From contig JABJPM010000022.1 of NCBI GenBank assembly GCA_018663865.1, positions 1 to 33,621 of the forward strand: a DNA stretch of 33,621 nt, read 5' to 3'. The position numbers and the translations under genes were made by a program. Positions 16,012-25,766 of the stretch are shown here, piece by piece. Position 1 is the stretch's first letter; the number at the start of each line of letters is the position of its first letter. The stretch is from Candidatus Woesearchaeota archaeon. Its GTDB lineage: Archaea > Nanobdellota > Nanobdellia > SCGC-AAA011-G17 > PNOQ01. The notes under the pieces are model-generated. The model was not told the origin of the DNA. It saw nothing but the letters and a program-made list of their open reading frames with translations, and made no database searches.

Positions 16012-17511
16012 TTAATTTAATTTAAATAATTTTTCTTTGTATTTTCTTAATTCTAATTCTGCATATTGGTATGCCTCTGTTTCTTTTTCACCAATTAATG
16101 TAATTTCAAAATGTTTAGTAATTTCAATTAATACTTTTTTTTCTGGATCTATTGAAAAACCCTCGCCAGTTGAATAAATTGGGATCTCCCCATTGGAATA
16201 ATTTTTTAATCTTCGTATAAATGCGTTTATTTCTTCACTATCCCCCGATCTTGGGTGAGATAATGTTGTTCTATTTCCATAATATTCTATGAAAAAACCA
16301 AGATCATTAGTAATTATTATTGCATTTTCTTCTGTTTGTTCATTAATCCATAATGCAAATTCTTCTGGCCCTGAATAATTATGTCTATGGTTGATTATTG
16401 GGTAAGCAGTAGAAAACATTAAAATTATTAAAATTAAAATGGATAATATTCCCAATATTTTATTTTTATTATAAATGTGTCTTGCCCCAATTGCTATTAG
16501 GAGTGATAGGGCGGGCAACAGAATTATAAAAAATCTTGCCTGCGGCATTAATATATTTCCAAAATATATTAATGATGGGAGTATCCATAACATTAAAAAG
16601 ATAAATAATTTTTTTTGTTTTTTTATGCAGATGATTGTCCCAAGTATCAACAAAATTAATCCCCATGCGGTGATGGATTGATATAAATAATTTAAACTTA
16701 TTTTTAAACTTGGTGAAATTAATCCTTGCCAACCTACTGCGACATTTTGTTCTATCAATAATGATTCTAAATAATTTAATAATCCTCCAACTTCCTTTAT
16801 TTTATTATAAAATAGTGAATACCAAGTGCCTATCGAAGAAATTGAAAAATATATTAAATTTTTCAATTTTAATTTATCTTTTTTTATTGAAAATCCATCA
16901 CCCATTTTTTTAGGATTTAAATATAACAAAAGCATTGGTAAAATTAAAAACACATTCAAAATTCTTATCGCAACTGAAAGGCCAAAGAAAACTCCGGAGA
17001 GGATAATTGGCCAAGTTTTTTTTAGTTTATTGTATGAAAAAATAAGATACATTGAAGTCAATATAAAAAATAATGCAATGGCATGTGTTTTCGGATATGT
17101 CGTCACAGATAAAAAAATGGCATTAAAACAAAGTATTAATGCTGCAGAAATACTTATAAATTTATCTTTTGTAATTGTTTTTGAAATTAAATATAACAAA
17201 ACAATTGATAATCCTGTTGTTAAAAATGTAGCAAAAAAATACGATGTTTCCGCAGATGTAGTTCCAGTAATTAAATTTTCTAACCAATAAAAAAGAAATA
17301 CAAATATGATCATTCCTGGCGCCCCATATGCATATGAATATTGCAATTTTCCAGTAATCAATGTTTGTTCAATCATCAATACATCTTTGAGTGAATCCCA
17401 ATGAAATACACTCCCATTTTTAAATAAAATTCTGATTATTATTGTTATTAAAAATAATGTTAAGAGTATGTAAACTTCTTTATCAATTTTTTTTAATAAA
17501 TCAAATTTCAT
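16012..17511 (-). CDS. polytopic GT-C/GT39-like (PMT/ArnT-type) glycosyltransferase
   Basis: 499 aa, about 12 TM, FHWDSLKDVLM in first loop, C-terminal soluble region. Confidence 0.75.
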   Translation of the reverse strand: MKFDLLKKIDKEVYILLTLFLITIIIRILFKNGSVFHWDSLKDVLMIEQTLITGKLQYSYAYGAPGMIIFVFLFYWLENLITGTTSAETSYFFATFLTTGLSIVLLYLISKTITKDKFISISAALILCFNAIFLSVTTYPKTHAIALFFILTSMYLIFSYNKLKKTWPIILSGVFFGLSVAIRILNVFLILPMLLLYLNPKKMGDGFSIKKDKLKLKNLIYFSISSIGTWYSLFYNKIKEVGGLLNYLESLLIEQNVAVGWQGLISPSLKISLNYLYQSITAWGLILLILGTIICIKKQKKLFIFLMLWILPSLIYFGNILMPQARFFIILLPALSLLIAIGARHIYNKNKILGILSILILIILMFSTAYPIINHRHNYSGPEEFALWINEQTEENAIIITNDLGFFIEYYGNRTTLSHPRSGDSEEINAFIRRLKNYSNGEIPIYSTGEGFSIDPEKKVLIEITKHFEITLIGEKETEAYQYAELELRKYKEKLFKLN

Positions 17512-17535
17512 CTCATATTTAGAATAATAAATATC

Positions 17536-17543
17536 TTTATAAA
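17536..17543. promoter_or_regulatory. shared palindromic TATA element TTTATAAA
   Basis: Centre is 25.5 nt from ATG 17565 (+) and 28 nt from ATG 17511 (-). Confidence 0.5.
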
Positions 17544-17564
17544 TATTTCTTGTGTCTTTTTGAT

Positions 17565-17957
17565 ATGATTAAAAAAAGATTACCCAAACCAATCTTATAT
17601 ATCCTTTGTGCAGGAATTGCCACTTTGATCGATATTGGATTACTTTTTATATTTACTGAATTTTTTAAAATAATGTATCTATTTTCTGCTACGTTGTCAT
17701 ATACTAGTGGAATCGCAGTCAATTATGGGCTGAATAGGAAAATAACATTTAAAAATAAAAGTAGAAAAATATTCAAACAGTTTATGTTATTTGTTTTTGT
17801 ATCCCTGGTTGGACTCATATTTACACTCTTATTTATTGCCTTATTCGTTGAAATACTGAATATTTGGTATATTTTTGCTAAATTAATGACCATTGCATTA
17901 GTTTTTATTTGGAGTTATAATGCAAATAATAAGTTAACTTTCAAAATTTTTAATTAA
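17565..17957 (+). CDS. GtrA family membrane protein
   Basis: 4 TM; LYILCAGIATLIDIGLLFIFTEF and GIAVNYGLNRKITFKN; track start 17550 is non-ATG, ATG 17565 preferred. Confidence 0.85.
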   Translation: MIKKRLPKPILYILCAGIATLIDIGLLFIFTEFFKIMYLFSATLSYTSGIAVNYGLNRKITFKNKSRKIFKQFMLFVFVSLVGLIFTLLFIALFVEILNIWYIFAKLMTIALVFIWSYNANNKLTFKIFN

Positions 17958-18672
17958 TCATTCTTAAAGATATTCTCATTCTAAGTTTTATCAGATCTCG
18001 AATATATTTATATGCAGTATCAATGATATTCACTCTTGAATCTGTGTCCTCTACCCAAGTTACGGGGATTTCATGAATCTTTAAACCTTTTTTTTCTGCA
18101 ATCGTCAATAATTCTGTATCAAAAAACCATTCATTATCTTTTAAATTTGGCAATAACTTTTGAAATGTTTGTTTATTAATTGCCTTAAATCCGCATTGGG
18201 CATCAGAATATTTTGTCCAAAGAATTAATTTAACTAATATGTTATATGTTCTCGAAATCAATTCTCTTTTGAATCCTCGTTTTGTTTTAGAATCTTTGGA
18301 AAGCCTTGTTCCCGTGCTAATGTGAAATCCTTTGTTTGCAATTGCATCTATCATTGAGGGAAATGCACATAATTCCGTAGAAAGGTCAACATCCATATAA
18401 CTGATAATATCAGAATCACTCATGTTCCATGCCTTTTTTAATGCCCGCCCCCTGCCCTTTTTCATTAATTTTATTGCTCTGACCTGGGAATGATCCTTGC
18501 TTAATTTTTTTGCAATTTCAAAAGTATTGTCTGTTGATCCATTATCCACGATAGTGATATGGTAATTGTATTGTTTCATATTTTTTTGTAAAAAATCTCT
18601 AAGAGTATTGATAGAAGTTTCCAAAATTTTTTCTTCGTTTAAACATGGAATGATGATATCTATATTTTTCAT
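17950..18672 (-). CDS. GT2 glycosyltransferase, dolichyl-phosphate glucose/mannose synthase-like
   Basis: IDIIIPCLNEEKILE, VDNGSTDNT, YMDVDLSTEL, DAQCGFKAI, VTWVEDTDSRV. Confidence 0.9.
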   Translation of the reverse strand: MKNIDIIIPCLNEEKILETSINTLRDFLQKNMKQYNYHITIVDNGSTDNTFEIAKKLSKDHSQVRAIKLMKKGRGRALKKAWNMSDSDIISYMDVDLSTELCAFPSMIDAIANKGFHISTGTRLSKDSKTKRGFKRELISRTYNILVKLILWTKYSDAQCGFKAINKQTFQKLLPNLKDNEWFFDTELLTIAEKKGLKIHEIPVTWVEDTDSRVNIIDTAYKYIRDLIKLRMRISLRMIN

Positions 18673-18693
18673 AATATGGAGAATTTAATAATA

Positions 18694-18701
18694 TTTATAA
18701 A
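18694..18701. promoter_or_regulatory. shared palindromic TATA element TTTATAAA
   Basis: Centre is 25.5 nt from both ATG 18672 (-) and ATG 18723 (+). Confidence 0.55.
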
Positions 18702-18722
18702 TCTTATTAAATGAGTATATTT

Positions 18723-19814
18723 ATGAAATTTTATGAAATTTTATTAAAAACGTCTGAAAAATATTTAAAAATGCAAAATTCGGATGGTTCTTTTAAATCT
18801 GGACACAATGGCCCGTGGATGGATAGAGAAAGCAACGTTAGAAATACTGCCCACATCTCTTTAATTTTGTTTAGAACTTATGAAATTGGAAATAATATGG
18901 AGTTTTTAAATGCGTCGAAAAGGGCGTGTGAATTTTTGCTGATGGATAAAAATAGGCCATATAAAAAAAATGTTCTCTCTAGGTATTCCGGAGATTCCAC
19001 GAATGGGATCATTGGGCCTGCATGGGCAATAGAGCCCTTAATTTATATCGGAAATAGACTTCAAGAGCCAAGATATTTGGATTTTGCCGAAGAAATTGTT
19101 TTGTTACATAAATTTAATAGAAAAAGAAAATTATGGCATATTTCGAATCTTAATGGTTCAGTTGGAAAAATAGATGAGACTTTCAATCATCAACTTTGGT
19201 TTGCTTATGTTGCATTAACAATTGGAAATATAAAAAATAATAAAATCATTTTAAATTATTGTAATGAATTTTTTAATGGCCTTGAAAATAATTTAACTTT
19301 CTTAGAAAAAGGATTAATTGAGCATACATTTAGGAGGAAGGGATTCAAATATATAATTAAAAAAAGATTGATTGATTTATATGAATTAATTAAAGGAAAT
19401 GTCAATACAACTTTTAAAAGATCGAGGGGATATTTGGGTTTTAATTTGCAGGGATTTGCATTAGCATATTATTTTAATCCAGAAATGAAATTTTGGAGTA
19501 AAATAAATAAAAAAATAATGGATTCAATGGATTATGCAATGGCGCATTATCCAATGGATTTAATGAGTGGGGATGAATCTTATGGGTGGGCATATAATCC
19601 AACAGGGATAGAGATTGCATTCGCTCTACAATGCTTTAATAAGATTCCAAAAGAAAAGGAGATTATTAAATGGTTAAATGTACAATTAAATAATTATTAT
19701 GATTTTGGTGCATCAATGATGGCTAAAAATACTTGTGATCCAGTCACTTCTTCTGCAAGATTTTATGAATCGATTTTCTTGGATAATTATGATGTTTTTT
19801 TAAATAATAAATAA
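18723..19814 (+). CDS. alpha/alpha-toroid (six-hairpin glycosidase/lyase-like) protein, cytoplasmic
   Basis: NSDGSFKSGHNGPW, NTAHISLILFRTYEI, FNHQLWFAYVALTI, GYLGFNLQGFALAYYF, GWAYNPTGIEIAFAL; no signal peptide. TATA spacing favours ATG 18723 over 18711. Confidence 0.6.
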   Translation: MKFYEILLKTSEKYLKMQNSDGSFKSGHNGPWMDRESNVRNTAHISLILFRTYEIGNNMEFLNASKRACEFLLMDKNRPYKKNVLSRYSGDSTNGIIGPAWAIEPLIYIGNRLQEPRYLDFAEEIVLLHKFNRKRKLWHISNLNGSVGKIDETFNHQLWFAYVALTIGNIKNNKIILNYCNEFFNGLENNLTFLEKGLIEHTFRRKGFKYIIKKRLIDLYELIKGNVNTTFKRSRGYLGFNLQGFALAYYFNPEMKFWSKINKKIMDSMDYAMAHYPMDLMSGDESYGWAYNPTGIEIAFALQCFNKIPKEKEIIKWLNVQLNNYYDFGASMMAKNTCDPVTSSARFYESIFLDNYDVFLNNK

Positions 19815-20622
19815 ATTTGTAAATATCTGGTCCAATAATTTTTCCCAGCGTGAATAGCAAATAAAGTGCAATGTATCTTATCTGAAAATATATTCTATCT
19901 TTTATTGGTAAATTTTTATATCTCATTTTATGTTTTTTAAAAAATTGTTTCAATCCTTCTGTTTTCTTATTAAAATTAGATGAAATTCTTTCTTTTTCTG
20001 ACTCAATTTTATTTATCAAAACTTCATCAACAAAATCAAAATTACAATGCTCTGATAGTCTGAGGTACAGGTCATATTCCTGATTGGATACTAATGATGT
20101 ATCAAAACCATTAATTTTTTTTAATGCTCCTTTTTTTATAATTATCGAAGATGTTTCAGATATGCAAAATGAATGCAATAATTTTTTATAAATATCCCCT
20201 CTATTTCTATGCCTTATTTTTCTAATTTTAACTCCACGCTCATCATAAACATCATATATGCAATATACTGCACAAATAGATTCATCCAATTTGAATTTTT
20301 CCATTTGCTTCTTCAATTTATTCTTTAACCAAATATCATCATCATCTAAAAATGCGATGTAACTACCATTGGATCTTTCAATTCCAATGTTCCTTGCTTT
20401 TCCCCCACCTTCTGAACCATTTGTATGCAAATAGATTATTCTTTTATCATTTAGTTTTTTTATTAAATTTTCATTTTCTATTTTATTTGCTTCATTATTA
20501 CTGTCATCGATTATTATAATTTCCATATTTCCATATTTTTGATTCATTACAGACGCCAATGCACGACTTAACATTTTTGGTCGATTATGTGTAGGGATTA
20601 TTATGCTTACTAATTTATTCAT
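19744..20622 (-). CDS. GT2 glycosyltransferase
   Basis: VSIIIPTHNRPKMLSRALASVMNQ, IIDDSN, GGGKARNIGIE, AFLDDDDIW. Confidence 0.92.
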   Translation of the reverse strand: MNKLVSIIIPTHNRPKMLSRALASVMNQKYGNMEIIIIDDSNNEANKIENENLIKKLNDKRIIYLHTNGSEGGGKARNIGIERSNGSYIAFLDDDDIWLKNKLKKQMEKFKLDESICAVYCIYDVYDERGVKIRKIRHRNRGDIYKKLLHSFCISETSSIIIKKGALKKINGFDTSLVSNQEYDLYLRLSEHCNFDFVDEVLINKIESEKERISSNFNKKTEGLKQFFKKHKMRYKNLPIKDRIYFQIRYIALYLLFTLGKIIGPDIYKFIYYLKKHHNYPRKSIHKILQKK

Positions 20623-22447
20623 TTTTATCTATGTACTCCCGATACCATAACTCTATATTTAATAGGCACCATAATTTATTAGCATTCCAAAAATCTGATT
20701 TTTTCAATAATTTTTCTATATATTTTTTTTTATAGATCTCTCTCTTTAATGCCCTTTCATCGAGCAATATTTCCTTAAAATATGTATCTAGCCCCTGCTC
20801 TAACCATGGTCCTAATGGCGTGGGAAATCCTCTTTTTTCCTGATTATATATTATGTCTGGAATGATCCCTCGCATACTATCTTTTATTACACTTTTTAAT
20901 TTATTATTTTTCAATTTTTGCTGTATTGGGATTGAATTTGCAAATTCAATTAATTCTGTATCACACATTGGCATTCTAGCTTCTATTGAATGTGCCATTC
21001 CCATTTTGTCTTCTGCAATAAAGAGGGAAGGCAAATAAGTTTTCAGGTAGATATATTGTAATTTTTCTATATCATTCAATTCACTTTTATTTTTAAATAT
21101 TTCAAATATTCTTTTTTTCGGATTGTAGTTTTTTGTTTTATTTAAAAATTCAGTAGTTAATAATTTCTTCTTCTCTCTTTCGGGAAATATTATTGCTATT
21201 CCTGAACTTATTTCTGGATAGATCGCCGGCAGAAATAAATAATAAAGTATATTCAATCTTTTTTTATCGTTTAATATCTTAAATATAATTTTTGGCCAGT
21301 TTAATGGATTCCGCATTTGTTTTTTATATAGTTTTGCTTGAAATACAGGGTATCCTGCAAATAATTCGTCACCCGCATGCCCAGTTAGAACTACTTTTAC
21401 ATGTTTTGATACCAATTTTGAAAGGTGATATTGGGATATTACTGGAATTCCTACTTTTGGTTCATCCATATGATAAATCATTTTTTTAATATTCTTCAAG
21501 AAATCTTTTTTTGTTACCTCCACTTCATAATTTTTAGCATTAATTTGTTGCGCCACTTTTTTTGCAGCGGGAGTCTCATCATATTCTCCCTTAATGTCAA
21601 ATTTACAAGTAAATGTATTTATTGGATTTTTATTATATTTTGAAGCTATTGTTGTTACACTCCCAGAATCAAATCCTCCGCTAAGGTAGGTTCCCACTGG
21701 AACATCGGAGACCATATGTCTTTTCACACTTTCCTGGAATATTTTTTTGAATTCATCTATTGTTTCATCATATGTTCTTTTTTTATAATTGAATTCCGGC
21801 TCCCAGTATTTTTCTATTTTTACAGTTTCATTTTCACAGATTATGTGGTGCCCTGGCAATAATATTTTTATTCCTTCGAAAAAAGTTTTGTCATCTAAAA
21901 TGTTTTGAAAAGTTAAATATTCTGTAATTGCGTAATTATTTGGAATTCGTTTGATATTGTGTTGTAATATTGCCTTAATTTCACTTGCAAAAATAAATTT
22001 ATCATCTTTATAATAATAATAAAGTGGTTTCATCCCCAATCTATCTCTCGCTAAAAAAAGAGAGTTTTTAGTTTTATTATATATTGCAAATGCAAACATA
22101 CCATTTAATTTTTTTAATATTTCTTCCCCGTATTCTTCATACCCATGCAAGATGCATTCGGTGTCTGTATTTGTTGAAAATCTATGGCCTTTTTCTTTCA
22201 GTTTTTTTGTCAATTTTTTATAATTATATATTTCACCATTGAATATTATGCAAACGGTCTTATCTTCATTCCATATCGGATTTTTCCCCTTTTTGGATAA
22301 ATCAATTATACTCAACCTATTGTGGCCTAAAGAAATATTTTCTGTGATGTATGTTCCTCGATCATCTGGCCCACGATGATTTATTGAATCTAACATATTA
22401 GTTAATATTTTTTCATTTTTCCAATTAAAACCGCTAATTCCACACAT
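20615..22447 (-). CDS. asnB: glutamine-hydrolysing asparagine synthetase family amidotransferase
   Basis: MCGISGF (nucleophile Cys), NHRGPDDRG, HNRLSIIDLS, FNGEIYNY, YLSGGFDSGSV PP-loop; 610 aa. Confidence 0.93.
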   Translation of the reverse strand: MCGISGFNWKNEKILTNMLDSINHRGPDDRGTYITENISLGHNRLSIIDLSKKGKNPIWNEDKTVCIIFNGEIYNYKKLTKKLKEKGHRFSTNTDTECILHGYEEYGEEILKKLNGMFAFAIYNKTKNSLFLARDRLGMKPLYYYYKDDKFIFASEIKAILQHNIKRIPNNYAITEYLTFQNILDDKTFFEGIKILLPGHHIICENETVKIEKYWEPEFNYKKRTYDETIDEFKKIFQESVKRHMVSDVPVGTYLSGGFDSGSVTTIASKYNKNPINTFTCKFDIKGEYDETPAAKKVAQQINAKNYEVEVTKKDFLKNIKKMIYHMDEPKVGIPVISQYHLSKLVSKHVKVVLTGHAGDELFAGYPVFQAKLYKKQMRNPLNWPKIIFKILNDKKRLNILYYLFLPAIYPEISSGIAIIFPEREKKKLLTTEFLNKTKNYNPKKRIFEIFKNKSELNDIEKLQYIYLKTYLPSLFIAEDKMGMAHSIEARMPMCDTELIEFANSIPIQQKLKNNKLKSVIKDSMRGIIPDIIYNQEKRGFPTPLGPWLEQGLDTYFKEILLDERALKREIYKKKYIEKLLKKSDFWNANKLWCLLNIELWYREYIDKNE

Positions 22448-22468
22448 ATTTTTGATTTATTAATTTAA

Positions 22469-22476
22469 TTTATAAT
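22469..22476 (-). promoter_or_regulatory. TATA-like element (ATTATAAA on the minus strand) for the asnB-like gene
   Basis: Centre is 25.5 nt from ATG 22447. Confidence 0.4.
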
Positions 22477-22545
22477 ACTTTTGCAATTTAATATTTTTAT
22501 AAGATAAATCGAAATGTTTTTAATTGACTATTTTTTCATTATTCT

Positions 22546-23472
22546 ATGGTAAAACCAAATTTATTTATTGTCGGGGCCCCAAAATCTGGCACTTCAGCAC
22601 TATACCGTTTTTTAAAACAACATCCAGATATTTTTATGCCGAAATACAAGGAACCTCATTTCTTCAGTAAAGATCTCCAGAAAGAAAGTGATATTTTTCA
22701 TGGTTTTTTAAAACATTATCCCTTCAGGAGTGAAGATCAGTATCTTTCTTTATTTTCTGGAGCAAAGGATGAAAAAATAATTGGTGATGCATCCACTCAT
22801 GCATTATTTTCCAATGTTGCAGCTAAAGAGATTTATAATTTTAATCCAGAATCTAAAATTATTATAATGTTGAGGGAGCCAATAGAATATTTATATTCCC
22901 TCCATTCACAACTATATAAACACCTCGATGAAAATGTGGATGATTTTAAAAAGGCATTACAATTAGAAAAATTTAGAAAAAATGGCGAAGGCATCCCAAA
23001 AACTGCAGAATTTCCTTCAAAACTGCATTACTCCGATTGGGCTAAATTTGATGTTCAGTTGAGTAGATATTTAAAAATTTTCAATAAAAATAAAATTAAG
23101 ATTATAATTTTTGATGATTTTAAGTCAGATAATCTAAAAATTTGTAAAGAAATATTTTCTTTTTTAGGTATAGATGATTCTTTTATTCCAGAAATTTCAA
23201 TAGTACATTCAAATAAAATATTAAAACATCGAAAATTTATGGGATTTATAAAAAATCCAGCGGTATTCAAAATTATGAAAATTATTCCTCGAAAATACTA
23301 TTCTGCCATTGGCAGAAAATTTCATGATGCACTATACAAGAAACAAAAAAGAAACCCCTTGAATGATTCTTTTTCCAATGAATTGAAAAAAATATATAAA
23401 CCAATTGTTGAAAATTTATCTGTAATGATAAATAGGGATTTAATATCCTTGTGGAAATATAATGAAATTTAA
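22546..23472 (+). CDS. PAPS-dependent sulfotransferase
   Basis: FIVGAPKSGTSALYRFLKQHPDIFMP 5'-PSB loop, KEPHFFS, KIIIMLREPIEYLYSLH 3'-phosphate-binding region. Confidence 0.88.
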   Translation: MVKPNLFIVGAPKSGTSALYRFLKQHPDIFMPKYKEPHFFSKDLQKESDIFHGFLKHYPFRSEDQYLSLFSGAKDEKIIGDASTHALFSNVAAKEIYNFNPESKIIIMLREPIEYLYSLHSQLYKHLDENVDDFKKALQLEKFRKNGEGIPKTAEFPSKLHYSDWAKFDVQLSRYLKIFNKNKIKIIIFDDFKSDNLKICKEIFSFLGIDDSFIPEISIVHSNKILKHRKFMGFIKNPAVFKIMKIIPRKYYSAIGRKFHDALYKKQKRNPLNDSFSNELKKIYKPIVENLSVMINRDLISLWKYNEI

Positions 23473-23474
23473 TT

Positions 23475-24473
23475 TCATAATCCTTTTATTATTCCCAAAG
23501 TATAACTTAGATGTTGTAAGGGGATTATCCATAAACTTTTTATTGCATTAAGTTTTTTAAATGATGTCCCAATTTTTATTGCTGTCAAGGTTATTGCTAT
23601 AGGGTACAATCCCAATCCAATTATTGCAAACTTTAAAAATAATTCATTAATCAAAGACAAAATTATTGAAATCAAGATTGAACTAAAATAAATCAATGGT
23701 AAAAAACCATACCATCTTTTTTTTATAAATTGAATTTTGTTTTTTTGTTTTTTTAAGATTTTTGAACTCGCTTCACCATATTTAAAAAATTTCCTAAGTT
23801 GTTTTTTTAATGAATCTGGCCTATGGTGCAATACTATTGCATTTGGATTAATGAAAAATCTTCCCCCTTTTTGATGTAATCTGTGGTTAAACTCTCCATC
23901 TTGGCCAACAATCAATGATTCATCTTGCTTGTTTCCTTCCCATGCTTTCTTTTTATATAATGCATTGCAATTAGGAATGGAATTCACCTCTGTTATTTGT
24001 TTTAATATTTTTGTTTGTGCAGTTCCGCCAGCACCCAAGAGGGTTTTTTCTATTTCTGCAAATAATCTTGAAGTTTTCGAATCTGTTTTTGGTATTGGAT
24101 TTATTCCCCCAACACAAATTGTATTTTCTGGAGAATGGTCCATTGTATTTACCAATATTTTTAGCCAATTTTTATCCACTATGCAGTCCCCATCTGTGAA
24201 TGCATAATATTCTGTATCTTTTTCTGATTCTTTAAATCCCCTATTTCTATTTGCAGCAGAACCATTTTTTGTATTTTGAATTAATTTTATTGCATCCTGT
24301 GTTAACGAAAATTGCTCAACTTTTTTATATGTGTCATCATTTGTTTTAGAATCCACTACAACTATTATTTTATAATTTTTATAATCTAAATCAACTAAAC
24401 TGTGTAAAAGGAATTTAATATTCTTTTCTTCATTATATGCGGGAACTATTATAGTTATCTTAGGTTCTATCAT
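23475..24473 (-). CDS. GT2 glycosyltransferase with C-terminal TM segments
   Basis: ITIIVPAYNEEKNIKFLLHSL, AANRNRGFKES, FTDGDCIVDKNW; three hydrophobic C-terminal stretches. Confidence 0.9.
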   Translation of the reverse strand: MIEPKITIIVPAYNEEKNIKFLLHSLVDLDYKNYKIIVVVDSKTNDDTYKKVEQFSLTQDAIKLIQNTKNGSAANRNRGFKESEKDTEYYAFTDGDCIVDKNWLKILVNTMDHSPENTICVGGINPIPKTDSKTSRLFAEIEKTLLGAGGTAQTKILKQITEVNSIPNCNALYKKKAWEGNKQDESLIVGQDGEFNHRLHQKGGRFFINPNAIVLHHRPDSLKKQLRKFFKYGEASSKILKKQKNKIQFIKKRWYGFLPLIYFSSILISIILSLINELFLKFAIIGLGLYPIAITLTAIKIGTSFKKLNAIKSLWIIPLQHLSYTLGIIKGL

Positions 24474-24789
24474 CTTTTATTGCAATTGTCCTTACTATTT
24501 TAGTAATTTTTCTTTCAGTTTCTTCTATTTTCATGTATAATCTAAATATCATGTATGATAATAGAATTATTAATCCATATAGTCCTGCTTGCGTAGCACT
24601 TTCTATACCAATAAATAAGAAAAAGCTATCTATTAATCCTGGAAATAGTGCAACAAAAATTATTATTATCCAGAAAATTCCCCAGAATGGAGCTTCAAGT
24701 TTATCCAAATTCTTATGTTTTATGTTTGTAAACACTCTGCTTAATGCAAAGATGCTAAATATCATTATTATTATTTGTATTGTGTCCAT
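24460..24789 (-). CDS. DUF2304 family small membrane protein
   Basis: 109 aa: three TM segments with FWGIFWIIIIFVALFPGLID and charged C-terminal RLYMKIEETERKITKIVR; adjacent to GT2 as usual for the family. Confidence 0.8.
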   Translation of the reverse strand: MDTIQIIIMIFSIFALSRVFTNIKHKNLDKLEAPFWGIFWIIIIFVALFPGLIDSFFLFIGIESATQAGLYGLIILLSYMIFRLYMKIEETERKITKIVRTIAIKDDRT

Positions 24790-24790
24790 T

Positions 24791-25720
24791 TTATCTCTCC
24801 AACATTATATCGCCATATTTCGATTTTGTTATTTTTTTCATTCCCTCTTTAAAAGAGGTTTTTTTAATTTCAAATTTGTCCCACCATGGGAACATTTCGA
24901 ATTCATCTCCAGATGTTAAAGATAAAACTTGATCTTTTGTAAATTCTTTTTTTCTCAGAATGAAATTGTAAGTTCTTAATAACAATATGAATGTTTTGAT
25001 TGGAATTTTCATAATTAATCTTGTCATTTTTTTTGATTTTAAGATTGTTTTTACCATGTCAATAAAATCTATTGAATCTCCGTTTATTGGATAAATTTTA
25101 TTTTTTGGTTTTTTTTCAATTAATTTTTTTATAATTTTCGCATAATCTTCAACATAAACTGGTTGCCTCGGATGTTTGCCATTTCCAGGTATGGGGAAAA
25201 TTGGACTAAACTTCATGAATTTTATCAACCATCCAACATTTTTATTATCAAATGGCCCATACATCATGGAGGGCCTAAGAGAAACATAGTTTATTCCGCT
25301 TTTTGTCACTATCTCCTCCCCTTCTTTTTTACTTTTTGCATAATTGTCCAATCTGATTGAGATTACTGCTGCCGAACTAGTATGAATTATATATTTAACA
25401 TTAAATTTTTTCATTGCATCAATTATATTTTTTGTTGCGGTTATGTTGTTGTTTTTAAATGGCATATAATCTGTTGCAGAAATTTGGGCATTTAGTTGAA
25501 TGATGGTATCTGCATTTTCAAAAGTTTCTTCCCATTTTGTTTTTTTTGATAAATCTGAATAAACGATCTTAATTTTTGGATGTATTTTTTTTAATAATTC
25601 CAAATTATTTTTATGTTTATCTATAACTACTAATTCATATTCATTTTTCAAAAATGGAACTAAATTATGGCCCACAAATCCGGCCCCACCACAAATGACA
25701 ATTTTCTTCTTTTTATTCAT
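24791..25720 (-). CDS. NAD-dependent epimerase/dehydratase (extended SDR)
   Basis: VICGGAGFVGHNLVPFL, SSAAVISIRLDNYAKSKKEGE, SLRPSMMYGP; YxxxK present as YAKSK. Confidence 0.88.
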   Translation of the reverse strand: MNKKKKIVICGGAGFVGHNLVPFLKNEYELVVIDKHKNNLELLKKIHPKIKIVYSDLSKKTKWEETFENADTIIQLNAQISATDYMPFKNNNITATKNIIDAMKKFNVKYIIHTSSAAVISIRLDNYAKSKKEGEEIVTKSGINYVSLRPSMMYGPFDNKNVGWLIKFMKFSPIFPIPGNGKHPRQPVYVEDYAKIIKKLIEKKPKNKIYPINGDSIDFIDMVKTILKSKKMTRLIMKIPIKTFILLLRTYNFILRKKEFTKDQVLSLTSGDEFEMFPWWDKFEIKKTSFKEGMKKITKSKYGDIMLER

Positions 25721-25766
25721 ATTAGATAAATTCCTATTTTACTTATAAAACTTTGCGTGTTTGATC

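Noticed and set aside
16826-17290. 154-aa plus-strand ORF
   Set aside because: Fully antisense to the GT39-like membrane protein; Lys/Asn/Ile-rich artefact.
24533-24919. 128-aa plus-strand ORF
   Set aside because: Antisense across DUF2304 and epimerase genes.
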